Source of the DNA: Arenibacter sp040216555
GTDB taxonomy: Bacteria > Bacteroidota > Bacteroidia > Flavobacteriales > Flavobacteriaceae
NCBI GenBank assembly: GCA_040216555.1
Contig: JAVJOW010000022.1
Coordinates: 142,518 to 206,517, forward strand
Length of the DNA: 64,000 nt
Direction: 5' to 3'
The notes under the pieces were generated by a model that worked only from the letters and a program-made list of their open reading frames with translations, searched no databases and was not told where the DNA came from. Position 1 is the first letter of the stretch. Each line of letters begins with the position of its first letter. This document shows, in pieces, positions 24,045 through 32,693 of this stretch. The position numbers and the translations under genes were made by a program.

Positions 24045-25556
24045 ATGCAGGCCTTTCAAAAAAACAGTGAAATATTCAATCTACTTTCCGAAGGGGTATC
24101 CGAAGGAATTATAGTTGTCAATACCAAACAGATTATAGTAGCCACCAATTCCTCGGCCGGGAGAATGTTTGGCTACGAAAAAGGAGAACTTTTGGGAAAA
24201 CCATTGGACACTCTAATACCCAGAAGGTACCACAGACATCACGGTGACCATGTAGAGGACTTTATTGAAAAAAGTGAACGCCGGCAAATGGGCCGGGGAA
24301 GGGATTTACATGGGGTACGAAGAAATGGGGAGGAATTTCCTGTTGAGGCGGGTCTAAATCCATTCAAGCTTTATGACGAAACCTATGTAATGGCCCTGGT
24401 AATCGATATTACCGAACGCAAGATCAAAGAAAAGGAACTGAGCCATTGGGCCAGGATATTTGATGAATCCCTAAATGAAATCTACGTTTTCGACGCCATC
24501 TCACAACATTTTGTAAACGTAAACAAGGAGGCCCAGCGAAATATGGGCTATAACCTGGAAGAGTTTAAGGCCATGAAGCCATTGGATATAAAACCCCATA
24601 TGGATTCGCCACAATTCCAGTTACTAATAGAGCCCCTGCTTAATGGCTCAAGGGACAAGGTAAAGTTTGAGACCGACCATCAAAGAAAGGACGGGTCCAC
24701 CTATCCCGTAGAAGTACATTTGCAATTATCGACATTTGGAGAAAAAGATGTTATTGTAGCTATAATTCTTGATATAACAGAGCGAAAGAATTATACCGAA
24801 AAATTAGAAAAAAAGGTCCAAGAACGCACCAAACAACTGACGGAAGCCTTGGCCAAGGAGAAGGAATTGAATGAGCTTAAAACGCGCTTCCTATCCTTGG
24901 TTTCCCATGAATTCAAAACCCCTTTGAGCAGTATTCTTACCTCCATAACCTTATTGTCCAAATATACCGAAAGCCACCAACAGGAAAAGCGGGACAAACA
25001 CGTAGAAACCATAAAGAACAAAGTACGGTATTTGGATACCATTTTAACCGATTTTCTTTCGGTAGAACGTTTGGATTCCGGAAAGGTAAATTACAAGATC
25101 GAAACTTTCCCTCTAAGCAAAATTATAAACGAGGTAGTCTATGGTGCCAACATGCTACTTAAGGCGGGCCAAACCATCCAATATCCAGAGAATATCGATG
25201 ACATTTTCATCAGATTTGATGAAAAAACCTTGGAACTGGCCTTGTCCAACTTAATTCACAATGCCATTAAATATTCCCCTGAGGATAGCACCATAGACGT
25301 TGTAGTAAAAAATGGAACCGACACTGTTTTAATCCATATAATCGATCGTGGTATTGGGATTCCTGCCGAGGAACAAAAACATATTTTCAATCGCTATTTC
25401 CGGGCAGAAAATGCATTGTTGAACCAAGGTACGGGCATTGGACTTAACATTGCCAAACAACATTTGGAGAATCTTGGCGCCACCATTGAATTTACCAGTG
25501 AAGAAAATAAAGGATCTATTTTTACAATAGTTATCCCATTAGAAAACATAAATTGA
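24045..25556 (+). CDS. PAS-PAS histidine kinase, FixL-like first PAS domain
   Basis: This 503-residue soluble sensor kinase has PAS1 at about 7-125, PAS2 at 133-248, HisKA with phospho-His288 (LSLVSHEFKTPLS) and an HATPase domain with N-box LSNLIHNAIKYS, DRGIGIP and GTGIGL. PAS1 resembles the heme PAS of FixL in IPRRYHRHHGDHV...MGRGRDLHG: His66 and Arg86 align with FixL His200 and Arg220. The same His is common in non-heme PAS domains, so oxygen sensing is only a possibility. The start is supported by the domain border; the -7 box at 24033-24040 would place transcription start at the ATG itself (leaderless). Receiver-CRP regulator 2 follows after 7 bp. Confidence 0.9.
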   Translation: MQAFQKNSEIFNLLSEGVSEGIIVVNTKQIIVATNSSAGRMFGYEKGELLGKPLDTLIPRRYHRHHGDHVEDFIEKSERRQMGRGRDLHGVRRNGEEFPVEAGLNPFKLYDETYVMALVIDITERKIKEKELSHWARIFDESLNEIYVFDAISQHFVNVNKEAQRNMGYNLEEFKAMKPLDIKPHMDSPQFQLLIEPLLNGSRDKVKFETDHQRKDGSTYPVEVHLQLSTFGEKDVIVAIILDITERKNYTEKLEKKVQERTKQLTEALAKEKELNELKTRFLSLVSHEFKTPLSSILTSITLLSKYTESHQQEKRDKHVETIKNKVRYLDTILTDFLSVERLDSGKVNYKIETFPLSKIINEVVYGANMLLKAGQTIQYPENIDDIFIRFDEKTLELALSNLIHNAIKYSPEDSTIDVVVKNGTDTVLIHIIDRGIGIPAEEQKHIFNRYFRAENALLNQGTGIGLNIAKQHLENLGATIEFTSEENKGSIFTIVIPLENIN

Positions 25557-25563
25557 AAGAACA

Positions 25564-26616
25564 ATGAAGACTATTCTATTGATCGAGGACGATAGGGCCT
25601 TACGTGAAAACACTGAAGAGCTTTTGGAGCTTTCAGGTTATTCCATGATTACTGCCCCAAACGGAAAAATTGGTATTCAAATGGCGAAAGAAAAATTGCC
25701 GGATATCATCGTCTGTGACATTATGATGCCAGAATTGGATGGTTATGGCGTTTTAAAAGACCTGTCTTCCGATGAAAAAACTAAACATATTCCCTTTATA
25801 TTCCTATCTGCCAAAACCGAACACAAGGAGATACGACGAGGAATGGATCTTGGTGCCGATGATTACCTTACCAAGCCTTTTGAAGAGGAAGACCTCATAA
25901 ACGCCATAGAAAGTAGATTGGCCAAAGTGGAGCTTTTGGGACGTATGGCAAAGGAAGGAACGCTGGATCCGGCAGTTTCGGAAGATCAGATACGCACCTT
26001 GAACGAGTTGAAGAATTTTTTTGACGACAATGGCGAACCTACAAGTTTTCCCCAAGGTAGTACCATCTACCAAGAAGGTACCTATTCCCATAAAATATAC
26101 CTTATCCTAAAGGGGGTAGTAAAATGCCATACTATGGACGAGGACGGAAAAGAACTGATCACTTCCCTCTATAGGGCAGACGACTTTTTGGGATTTACAT
26201 CTTTCATAGACAACATTCCGTATCAGGAATCTGCAACTGCTATTGAGGATGTGGAACTGGCCGGGATATCCAAGGAAAATTTAAAACAGGTATTGGAAAA
26301 GAACCACAATATCTCTCTGGAACTGATGGAACTGCTTACTGGAAATATTAAGGACATAAAACAGCAATTGTTGCAAATGGCCTACAGTTCCGTTCGTAAG
26401 AAGACCGCACAAACTTTGTTACAGTTCGCAGAAATAATGAACAAAAAAACCGAGGATCCCATTAAAATTTCCCGAAACGATCTTGCCAGTGTAGCTGGTA
26501 TTGCCACCGAAAGCCTTATACGCACGCTGTCAGGTTTTAAAAAGGAAGGACTTATAGACATTGAAGGCAGAAATATCCGCATCAAGGAATTAAAGGCCCT
26601 ACAATACATCAATTAA
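25564..26616 (+). CDS. Receiver-CRP fusion response regulator 2
   Basis: This 350-residue paralogue of the regulator at 7177 has a receiver at 1-120 (Asp52 in CDIMMPELDG, Lys104 in TKPFE), a cNMP-binding-like beta-roll at about 150-245 and a CRP/FNR winged HTH at 270-345. The recognition helix ATESLIRTLSGF carries Glu316 and Arg320, the same two positions as regulator 1 and as FNR, so both proteins should read TGA-type half-sites. It lacks the cysteines of FNR. It forms a pair with the PAS-PAS kinase and is followed by the nine-gene USP array. Confidence 0.92.
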   Translation: MKTILLIEDDRALRENTEELLELSGYSMITAPNGKIGIQMAKEKLPDIIVCDIMMPELDGYGVLKDLSSDEKTKHIPFIFLSAKTEHKEIRRGMDLGADDYLTKPFEEEDLINAIESRLAKVELLGRMAKEGTLDPAVSEDQIRTLNELKNFFDDNGEPTSFPQGSTIYQEGTYSHKIYLILKGVVKCHTMDEDGKELITSLYRADDFLGFTSFIDNIPYQESATAIEDVELAGISKENLKQVLEKNHNISLELMELLTGNIKDIKQQLLQMAYSSVRKKTAQTLLQFAEIMNKKTEDPIKISRNDLASVAGIATESLIRTLSGFKKEGLIDIEGRNIRIKELKALQYIN

Positions 26617-26649
26617 GTATATTCCCAAAACTATATTTTTATTGTAAAC

Positions 26650-26692
26650 TGACCAATGTCATATTTCAGTTATGACCATAAGTTTAGTTTTG
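26650..26692 (+). promoter_or_regulatory. CRP/FNR-type operator-promoter (P11)
   Basis: The operator TGACCAATGTCA is at 26650-26661 (centre 26655.5). A perfect TAGTTTTG box at 26685-26692 starts 29.5 bp away. It drives the USP gene at 26718 with a leader of about 21 nt. Confidence 0.75.
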
Positions 26693-26717
26693 TATTGATG
26701 TAGCTATTTAAATTTGA

Positions 26718-27554
26718 ATGAAGAATATACTGTTCCCCACCGATTTTTCCCTAAATTCATGGAACGCTATTAAATATGCCATAGAGCTGTTCAAAGATGC
26801 CCCCTGTAATTTTTACGTTCTCCATGTTGATTCTTTGAGTCGATCCGGTGTAGCAAGCAATTCCTTTGTTATGCCATCCAAAGGCATCAATATGGCGCTC
26901 AGGGACCAACTAGCGGATACCTTTGCCCGAATTAAGTCCATCACCACCAACAAGGAACATCATTTTATTGCTCTCCATGAATATGGAAATCTCATTGATA
27001 TTATGCGAAAGACCGTATTGGATAAAAAGATAAGTCTAATTGTCATGGGGACCAAAGGGGCTTCTGGCATAAAAGAAACCATTTTGGGCAGTAATACCAA
27101 GAATGTCATGACCAAAGTAGCCTGTAATCTATTGATGATTCCGGAAAAAGTTGTGCAGGGCATCCCCAAGGAAGTTGCCTTTCCTACCGATTACAATATT
27201 TTCTATTCCCATTCTATTTTGGAGGCTATTTCAAAAATGTTACGTCTAACCGAAGCCAAGTTAAAAGTTATTAATGTCTCTAAACCCAGTGTATTTTTAA
27301 ATGATACCCAAAATCAGAATATGGCCTATCTACAGGACTATTTACTGGAACTATTTGAAAGATCGCATAGCATTCACAACCTAAAACATGAAAAAACAAA
27401 AAGTGCCATTGAGCAATTTGTGGTCAGCGAGAAAATTGATATGGTAATCATGGTGGCCAAGAACCTTAATTTTCTACAGCAACTGCTTTTCGACACCGCC
27501 ATTAAAAAAATTAGTTTTCAGACCAGTGTACCTTTACTAGTCCTGCACGAATAA
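26718..27554 (+). CDS. Two-domain universal stress protein (array member 1)
   Basis: This 278-residue protein opens with ILFPTDFSLNSWNAIKYA. The N-half has an intact ATP loop MGTKGASGIKETILGSNT. The C-half begins VAFPTDYN but its loop is replaced by MVAKNLNFLQQLLFD, without the glycines, so only the first half should bind nucleotide. It is close to array member 6 (31392), which has the same MVAKNLNFL motif. A single gene under P11, directly after regulator 2. Confidence 0.9.
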   Translation: MKNILFPTDFSLNSWNAIKYAIELFKDAPCNFYVLHVDSLSRSGVASNSFVMPSKGINMALRDQLADTFARIKSITTNKEHHFIALHEYGNLIDIMRKTVLDKKISLIVMGTKGASGIKETILGSNTKNVMTKVACNLLMIPEKVVQGIPKEVAFPTDYNIFYSHSILEAISKMLRLTEAKLKVINVSKPSVFLNDTQNQNMAYLQDYLLELFERSHSIHNLKHEKTKSAIEQFVVSEKIDMVIMVAKNLNFLQQLLFDTAIKKISFQTSVPLLVLHE

Positions 27555-27585
27555 ACACACCCCCCATAGATTGATATTGGGCTAC

Positions 27586-27628
27586 TGATAAATATCATAG
27601 GTTTTAAAGGTGGCTACCGATAACTTTG
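27586..27628 (+). promoter_or_regulatory. CRP/FNR-type operator-promoter (P12)
   Basis: The operator TGATAAATATCA is at 27586-27597 (centre 27591.5). A perfect TAACTTTG box at 27621-27628 starts 29.5 bp away. It drives a three-gene USP operon (27651-30229). Confidence 0.75.
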
Positions 27629-27650
27629 GTAGGTATACAAAAGAAAACCT

Positions 27651-28496
27651 ATGAAAGCAGTTTTGATTCCTACCGATTTCTCCAATAGTGCCATGCATGC
27701 CATAGATTATGCACTGAATCTATACAAATGTGAACGCACCAATTTCTATTTTTTACATGCCTATGCCGACGAGGTCTATGGACCGTTCAAAACTAATGGG
27801 GAAACTTCTTTTGAAGAGCAAAAGGAAACTGTCAAGAATAATACGGATAAATCTTTAAAAGATCTCATCCAAAAACTAACTGTTAGGGAGCACAATCCAA
27901 AACACACCTATGAAACGCTTTCGGCATTCGACACTTTGGTCGATGCTGTTAACGACTTTGCCAACCGAATAAATGTTGACTTGGTCATAATGGGTACAAA
28001 AGGACAAACTGCCGACAAAAAAATTACTTTTGGCAGCCATACGGTACAGGTTTTCAAATACGTACAGTGCCCAGTACTCGCAGTTCCTTTGGACTATAAG
28101 TACCATCAGCCAAAAAAGATACTGTTTCCCACAGATTATATGTTGCCCTATAAACGTAGGGAATTAAAGTTGCTGAACACCTTGGCAGCCGAATTTAAAT
28201 CTGAAATATATTGCCTTTACATTTCAGACTTTGAAGATTTGAACAACAGACAGATAGACAACCAGCGTTTCCTTAGGGAATCTTTGACAGAAGCCTTCCT
28301 GTTTTTTGAAAGGCTCCCCACTAAGAATAAGGCGGAGGCCATAATGGATCACATCAAAAAGAACAACATAAATTTATTGGTCATGGTAAACTCGCGCCAT
28401 TCATTCTTGGAAGATATGCTTTACAGATCAACGGTAGACGAAATTGGGCTACGTTTAAAGATTCCCTTTTTGGTTATGCAGAATCTACCGCGATAA
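27651..28496 (+). CDS. Two-domain universal stress protein (array member 2)
   Basis: This 281-residue protein has an N-half loop MGTKGQTADKKITFGSHT, which keeps the G-x2-G-x9-G-S frame but differs in the middle from its sisters. The C-half starts ILFPTDYMLPYKRREL and ends with the replaced loop MVNSRHSFLEDMLYR. It is the first gene of a three-USP operon; the next ATG follows 18 bp after its stop. Confidence 0.9.
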   Translation: MKAVLIPTDFSNSAMHAIDYALNLYKCERTNFYFLHAYADEVYGPFKTNGETSFEEQKETVKNNTDKSLKDLIQKLTVREHNPKHTYETLSAFDTLVDAVNDFANRINVDLVIMGTKGQTADKKITFGSHTVQVFKYVQCPVLAVPLDYKYHQPKKILFPTDYMLPYKRRELKLLNTLAAEFKSEIYCLYISDFEDLNNRQIDNQRFLRESLTEAFLFFERLPTKNKAEAIMDHIKKNNINLLVMVNSRHSFLEDMLYRSTVDEIGLRLKIPFLVMQNLPR

Positions 28497-28514
28497 ATTT
28501 AAAAAGTTACAAGG

Positions 28515-29384
28515 ATGAAAAAAGTTTTATTACCCACCGATTTTTCCGCCAACGCTTGGAACGCCATCACGTATGCCGTGAATTATTTCCAAAATGAAAA
28601 GTGTCTTTTCTACATACTCCACACCTATACACCCACTTTTTATAGGGTAGATTATATGATGGGCGGTCCGGTGAACAGTGCTATTCCGGACAAGGGGGTA
28701 GAGGCGGCCCAGAAAGGATTGGAAAAAACGCTTAGGGATATAAGGAAGCATTACCCCAATAAAAACCATCAATTCAAGACCATTTCTTCTTTTAATATTC
28801 TGACCGATGAAATTGAGGAGGTTACTGCACGGGAAGGATTGGACCTCATTGCCATGGGAACCCAGGGGGCTACAGGGGCCAAGGAAATCTTTTTGGGAAC
28901 CAACACGATCCATGTTATCAAAAAAGCCAAGATTCCGGTATTGGCCATTCCCAATGGTTATGCCTTTAAGGAAATTGATTCTATCGTCTTCCCTACAGAT
29001 TACACCAGGCCTTATGACCCGGAAGCTTTAGGTTTTCTAGCTGAAATTTGCAAATTGCAAAAGGCTAAATTGATTGTATTGAATGTTAAGGAGGATTTTG
29101 TTCTTAATGAGAAACAAAATGCCCACAAAAAAGCCCTTGGCACTTTACTTCAACCCATGGACCATAGCTTTGAGCAGGTGAAGGGCGAATTAATGCCCAA
29201 TGCCATACATGAATATGTGGAAAAACACAGTATTGGTTTACTGGCCATTATGAACCGCAAGCATACTTTTTTACACCGACTTATCAATAAATCTACCGTA
29301 GACTCCATTGGATATCATTCCAGGATACCATTTTTGGCTATACCGGACCGTTGGGAAGAACCCCTTAAAAAAACCGAATCATGA
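28515..29384 (+). CDS. Two-domain universal stress protein (array member 3)
   Basis: At 289 residues this is the longest of the array, with a short charged extension after the last strand (PDRWEEPLKKTES). The N-half loop MGTQGATGAKEIFLGTNT is intact. The C-half loop is replaced by IMNRKHTFLHRLINK. Its stop overlaps the start of the next USP gene as ATGA, so the two should be translationally coupled. Confidence 0.9.
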   Translation: MKKVLLPTDFSANAWNAITYAVNYFQNEKCLFYILHTYTPTFYRVDYMMGGPVNSAIPDKGVEAAQKGLEKTLRDIRKHYPNKNHQFKTISSFNILTDEIEEVTAREGLDLIAMGTQGATGAKEIFLGTNTIHVIKKAKIPVLAIPNGYAFKEIDSIVFPTDYTRPYDPEALGFLAEICKLQKAKLIVLNVKEDFVLNEKQNAHKKALGTLLQPMDHSFEQVKGELMPNAIHEYVEKHSIGLLAIMNRKHTFLHRLINKSTVDSIGYHSRIPFLAIPDRWEEPLKKTES

Positions 29385-30229
29385 AAAAGATCCTGTTGCC
29401 CACCGATTTTTCCGATAATGCTTGGAATGCCATATTTACGGCACTAAAACTCTATGCCGATGTAAAATGCAAGTTTCACATTTTACATGCTTATGAGCCA
29501 AAAACCTTGAACATGTTAGGGCAAAAAAGTCAACAGCGAATAGGAATCATTTATGATTCATTGGCACTGAATTCCGCTCAGGAATTGGAAAAGATATTGT
29601 CCTACCTAAGCGAAAACCACAACAACCCGAATCACAGTTTTGAAACCATTTCCAAGTCCGATACTTTGGAAGTATCCATCAAGGAATTAGTGTCGACTAA
29701 GGATATAGACCTCGTTGTTATGGGTACTCAAGGTGCTACTGGAGCAAAGGAAATCTTTATGGGCAGTAATACGGTAAAAGTCCTAAAACAACTTAAAAAT
29801 ATTTCCATTTTAGTGGTTCCCAATGACTTTAACTTCCAAAAGCTAAAAACACTTGTATTTCCAACAGATTATACCAGAAAATATGAAAAGTTTGAACTAT
29901 TGCCCATGATAGAACTTACAAAACTTTGGAACGCAAGCATACAGGTTATACATGTGGCAGTAGAATTTACACTCAACGATCTCCAGGAAGCGAACCTAAT
30001 AATTTTGGAAGAGCGTTTAGCAGGCAATAACTATTCGCTAAATGAACTTGGCTTCAAGGGCAACATTGCTCAAAGTGTTGAGCAGTATGTAGCTGAAACC
30101 AGGGCAGATTTACTGACCATGGTGCGGTACCAACATAACTTTTGGGAAAGAATTATCGATGAGCCTGTTATAAAAAAAATAGCCTTCCATTCCATGGTGC
30201 CGGTCTTGTTCCTGCCCGAGCAGTCATAG
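29381..30229 (+). CDS. Two-domain universal stress protein (array member 4)
   Basis: This 282-residue protein has an N-half ATP loop MGTQGATGAKEIFMGSNT and a C-half with VFPTDYTRKYEKFEL followed by MVRYQHNFWERIIDE in place of the loop. It is the third gene of the P12 operon. It is followed by a 167-bp gap containing a run of 13 A residues but no clear operator. Confidence 0.9.
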   Translation: MKKILLPTDFSDNAWNAIFTALKLYADVKCKFHILHAYEPKTLNMLGQKSQQRIGIIYDSLALNSAQELEKILSYLSENHNNPNHSFETISKSDTLEVSIKELVSTKDIDLVVMGTQGATGAKEIFMGSNTVKVLKQLKNISILVVPNDFNFQKLKTLVFPTDYTRKYEKFELLPMIELTKLWNASIQVIHVAVEFTLNDLQEANLIILEERLAGNNYSLNELGFKGNIAQSVEQYVAETRADLLTMVRYQHNFWERIIDEPVIKKIAFHSMVPVLFLPEQS

Positions 30230-30396
30230 GATGGTCAACTAAAAGCCAATTGACCAAAAAAAAAAAAATGTTACCTACATGATTCAGAAAATTATTATGC
30301 ACTAAGGGTAATAACATTTTTAATCACAACAGATTACAACTGCCAGAATGAAACTTTCAATATGGTGTGACCACAAATAGCAATAAAAACAAACAC

Positions 30397-31257
30397 ATGA
30401 AAGCAAAACATATACTACTACCCACGGACTTCTCGGCAAACGCCCGGAATGCCATAGACTACGCCATTTACCTTTTTGAAAAAGTGGATTGTGTTTTCCA
30501 TATTTTACATGCCTTCGAAGTTGGGGCATCCAATTTAAGCAGTACTATGGGAAAGGCAAAGGACACTCGCCTTTTTAGGGCAATTAAGGACGAATCTCAG
30601 AGAGATATAAATTCGCTAATAGACGAATTGCAATCCACGAACAAAAATAGTAAGCACTCCTTTAAGGGATTAAGTATTGCCGATTCCTTGGTAAATGCCA
30701 TAGGAAGAATTACAATAGATGAAGGCATACAATACATTTTTATGGGCACCAAAGGTTCCTCCGCTCTGAAGGAGGTATTTATGGGCAGTAATACGGTAAG
30801 GATTATACAGAAAATAGACTTCTGCCCTATCATTGCCGTTCCTGAAAATTATGATTTTGATCTTCCTGACGAAATAGCCTTTGCCACAAATTTTGAACAT
30901 ATTTACAGTGAGGTAGAACTGGTACCGCTCATAGGATTGGCAAAATTATGGAACTCCAAAATCACCATCGTACATATTGATACCGGCAAGGAATTGCAAC
31001 CCCATCAACAAACAGCCAAAGATACATTGCCCAAAAGGTTCTTTGGCCTAAATCACGGTTTTGAAGAGATTAAAGGACATACTTCTATTTCTGGGGCCAT
31101 AAATGGCTATACCCATGAAAATGAAAATATAGGAATGATTGCCATGGTAAATTATTGGCACAGTTTCTTTGAGAAGTTAACCAAAGAAAATGTTATAAAG
31201 CGGGTAGCCTTCAATACGGAAGTACCTTTTTTAATATTTCCCCTGATAGAACCCTAA
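30397..31257 (+). CDS. Two-domain universal stress protein (array member 5)
   Basis: This 286-residue protein starts at the ATG at 30397 (MKAKHILLPTDFS); the longer frame needs a GTG start and adds a non-family sequence. The N-half loop MGTKGSSALKEVFMGSNT is intact; the C-half has AFATNFEHIYSE, where sisters have FPTD, and then MVNYWHSFFEKLTKE. It is the only array gene with more than 100 bp of upstream DNA in which I found no operator; it may be read through from P12. Confidence 0.9.
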   Translation: MKAKHILLPTDFSANARNAIDYAIYLFEKVDCVFHILHAFEVGASNLSSTMGKAKDTRLFRAIKDESQRDINSLIDELQSTNKNSKHSFKGLSIADSLVNAIGRITIDEGIQYIFMGTKGSSALKEVFMGSNTVRIIQKIDFCPIIAVPENYDFDLPDEIAFATNFEHIYSEVELVPLIGLAKLWNSKITIVHIDTGKELQPHQQTAKDTLPKRFFGLNHGFEEIKGHTSISGAINGYTHENENIGMIAMVNYWHSFFEKLTKENVIKRVAFNTEVPFLIFPLIEP

Positions 31258-31292
31258 ACGTTGCTACCATTTTACAACAATTACGGCCCACA

Positions 31293-31335
31293 TGATATAT
31301 GTCATAGGGCAACAATTCTAGAGCAATTAATTTTA
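31293..31335 (+). promoter_or_regulatory. CRP/FNR-type operator-promoter (P13)
   Basis: The operator TGATATATGTCA is at 31293-31304 (centre 31298.5). TAATTTTA at 31328-31335, one mismatch, starts 29.5 bp away. It faces the USP gene at 31392. Confidence 0.68.
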
Positions 31336-31391
31336 GTTCACTGAATTCAACCAACAAAACCAAACCATATTGAACCGTTAAAATAACATTT

Positions 31392-32231
31392 ATGAAAAAT
31401 ATATTGATACCTACCGACTTTTCTGAAAATGCCTGGAATGCCATTAAATATGGTACGGCATTGTACTCTAAAACCAGATGTACTTTTCATATTATTCATA
31501 TAAATCCCATTTCCTACAATTCCGGTGGCGAAGCTGCCATGTACGTTTCTCCGGAAATATTGGAAGAAACCATCCTTAAGGAAAGTAAGGAAAAATTGGA
31601 AAAATTGCTCAAAAAGATTGAACGCTTGCCCTTAAACACCAAACATACCTTTAATACAACGGCACTGTACGGATTTTTTACGGATCATATTAAGCAGGAA
31701 GTAAAGGATAAAAGTATTGACCTGATCATTATGGGAACTAAAGGAGCTACCGGCCTTAAAGCTGTTTCCTTGGGAAGCAACACCGGTAACGTTCTTACCA
31801 AGGTGCGATGTGCTGTTCTGGCAGTGCCAGAAGATGCCGAGTATAATAACCCACGGGAAATAGGGTTTCCAACAGATTTCCAGTTAAGCTATGATATAAA
31901 GGTCCTGAACCATATCAAGGAACTTTCAATAATGCACAACTCTGCACTGCGCTTCCTATATGTGTCCCAAAAAGGAAAGGAACTCAGCGATCTTCAGATG
32001 AAGAACAAGGAATTTTTAAAGAATTATTTTAGGGAAAACGAACATTCATTCCATACCCTAACCGTAAAGAACTTGGATGAGGCAGTACAGGCATTTGTAG
32101 AAAGTAGGGATTTGGATATGTTGGTCATGGTAGCCAAGAACCTAAACTTCCTGGAACGCATCCTATTTAAACCAGCGGTCGAAAAAATTAGTTACCATAC
32201 CAAGATTCCATTTCTAATAGTACACGAATAA
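31392..32231 (+). CDS. Two-domain universal stress protein (array member 6)
   Basis: This 279-residue protein has an N-half loop MGTKGATGLKAVSLGSNT, and the C-half carries MVAKNLNFLERILFK, nearly the same as in array member 1. A long charged helix precedes the loop in the N-half (ILEETILKESKEKLEKLLKKI). It converges with thioredoxin, 49 bp apart; a weak GC-rich hairpin lies in the gap. Confidence 0.9.
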   Translation: MKNILIPTDFSENAWNAIKYGTALYSKTRCTFHIIHINPISYNSGGEAAMYVSPEILEETILKESKEKLEKLLKKIERLPLNTKHTFNTTALYGFFTDHIKQEVKDKSIDLIIMGTKGATGLKAVSLGSNTGNVLTKVRCAVLAVPEDAEYNNPREIGFPTDFQLSYDIKVLNHIKELSIMHNSALRFLYVSQKGKELSDLQMKNKEFLKNYFRENEHSFHTLTVKNLDEAVQAFVESRDLDMLVMVAKNLNFLERILFKPAVEKISYHTKIPFLIVHE

Positions 32232-32280
32232 GCATGTTGAATTTTGATAATTGGGCGAATCCTAGGGACCGGACCGCCCT

Positions 32281-32580
32281 TTAAATATGCTGTTGAACAA
32301 CCCTCACTATGTCGTTCTTTTGTAGTACACCGGATTGTCGCCAAACCTGCTTCCCGTTTTTAAACAATAACATGGTAGGCACCCCCCTTACTTGATAAGT
32401 ACTGGCTAGGTTTTGATTCTTGTCCACATCGATCTTTACAATTTTTAGGGCATTCCCCATTTCCTCCTTGACCTGTTTTAAAATGGGTGCCAACATTTTA
32501 CAAGGTCCACACCAATCCGCATGAAAATCGACCAGAACAGGGGTTTCAGAATTGATAATATTGTTAAAGCTATCCTTCAT
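32281..32580 (-). CDS. trxA: Thioredoxin
   Basis: This 99-residue cytosolic disulfide reductase has the thioredoxin fold: VLVDFHADWCGPCKMLAPIL with the active-site WCGPC, the cis-proline RGVPTMLLFKNGK, and the KIDVDKNQNLA strand-turn. It is the only non-USP gene inside the array and is on the opposite strand, divergent from the USP at 32694. Operator P14 has a properly spaced box for this gene too, so redox control is part of the regulon. Confidence 0.95.
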   Translation of the reverse strand: MKDSFNNIINSETPVLVDFHADWCGPCKMLAPILKQVKEEMGNALKIVKIDVDKNQNLASTYQVRGVPTMLLFKNGKQVWRQSGVLQKNDIVRVVQQHI

Positions 32581-32598
32581 AATCCAATTTTTGAGAAG

Positions 32599-32672
32599 TA
32601 AAATTACCTAAACAAAGAGAATATGAAACTGACGAATATCATGGTTTTCAAAATTCTTCCGCTTTAGATTTA
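32599..32672. promoter_or_regulatory. Bidirectional CRP/FNR-type operator-promoter (P14)
   Basis: The operator TGACGAATATCA is at 32630-32641 (centre 32635.5). The minus strand reads TAATTTTA from 32606 toward thioredoxin; the plus strand reads TAGATTTA from 32665 toward the USP. Both are one mismatch from consensus and 29.5 bp from the centre. Confidence 0.7.
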
Positions 32673-32693
32673 CGTACTAATGTAATAAACACT

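Noticed and set aside
30230..30396. Search for an operator before array member 5
   Set aside because: Fragments such as TGATTCAG and TTGACC are present but no second half-site or spaced -7 box was found.
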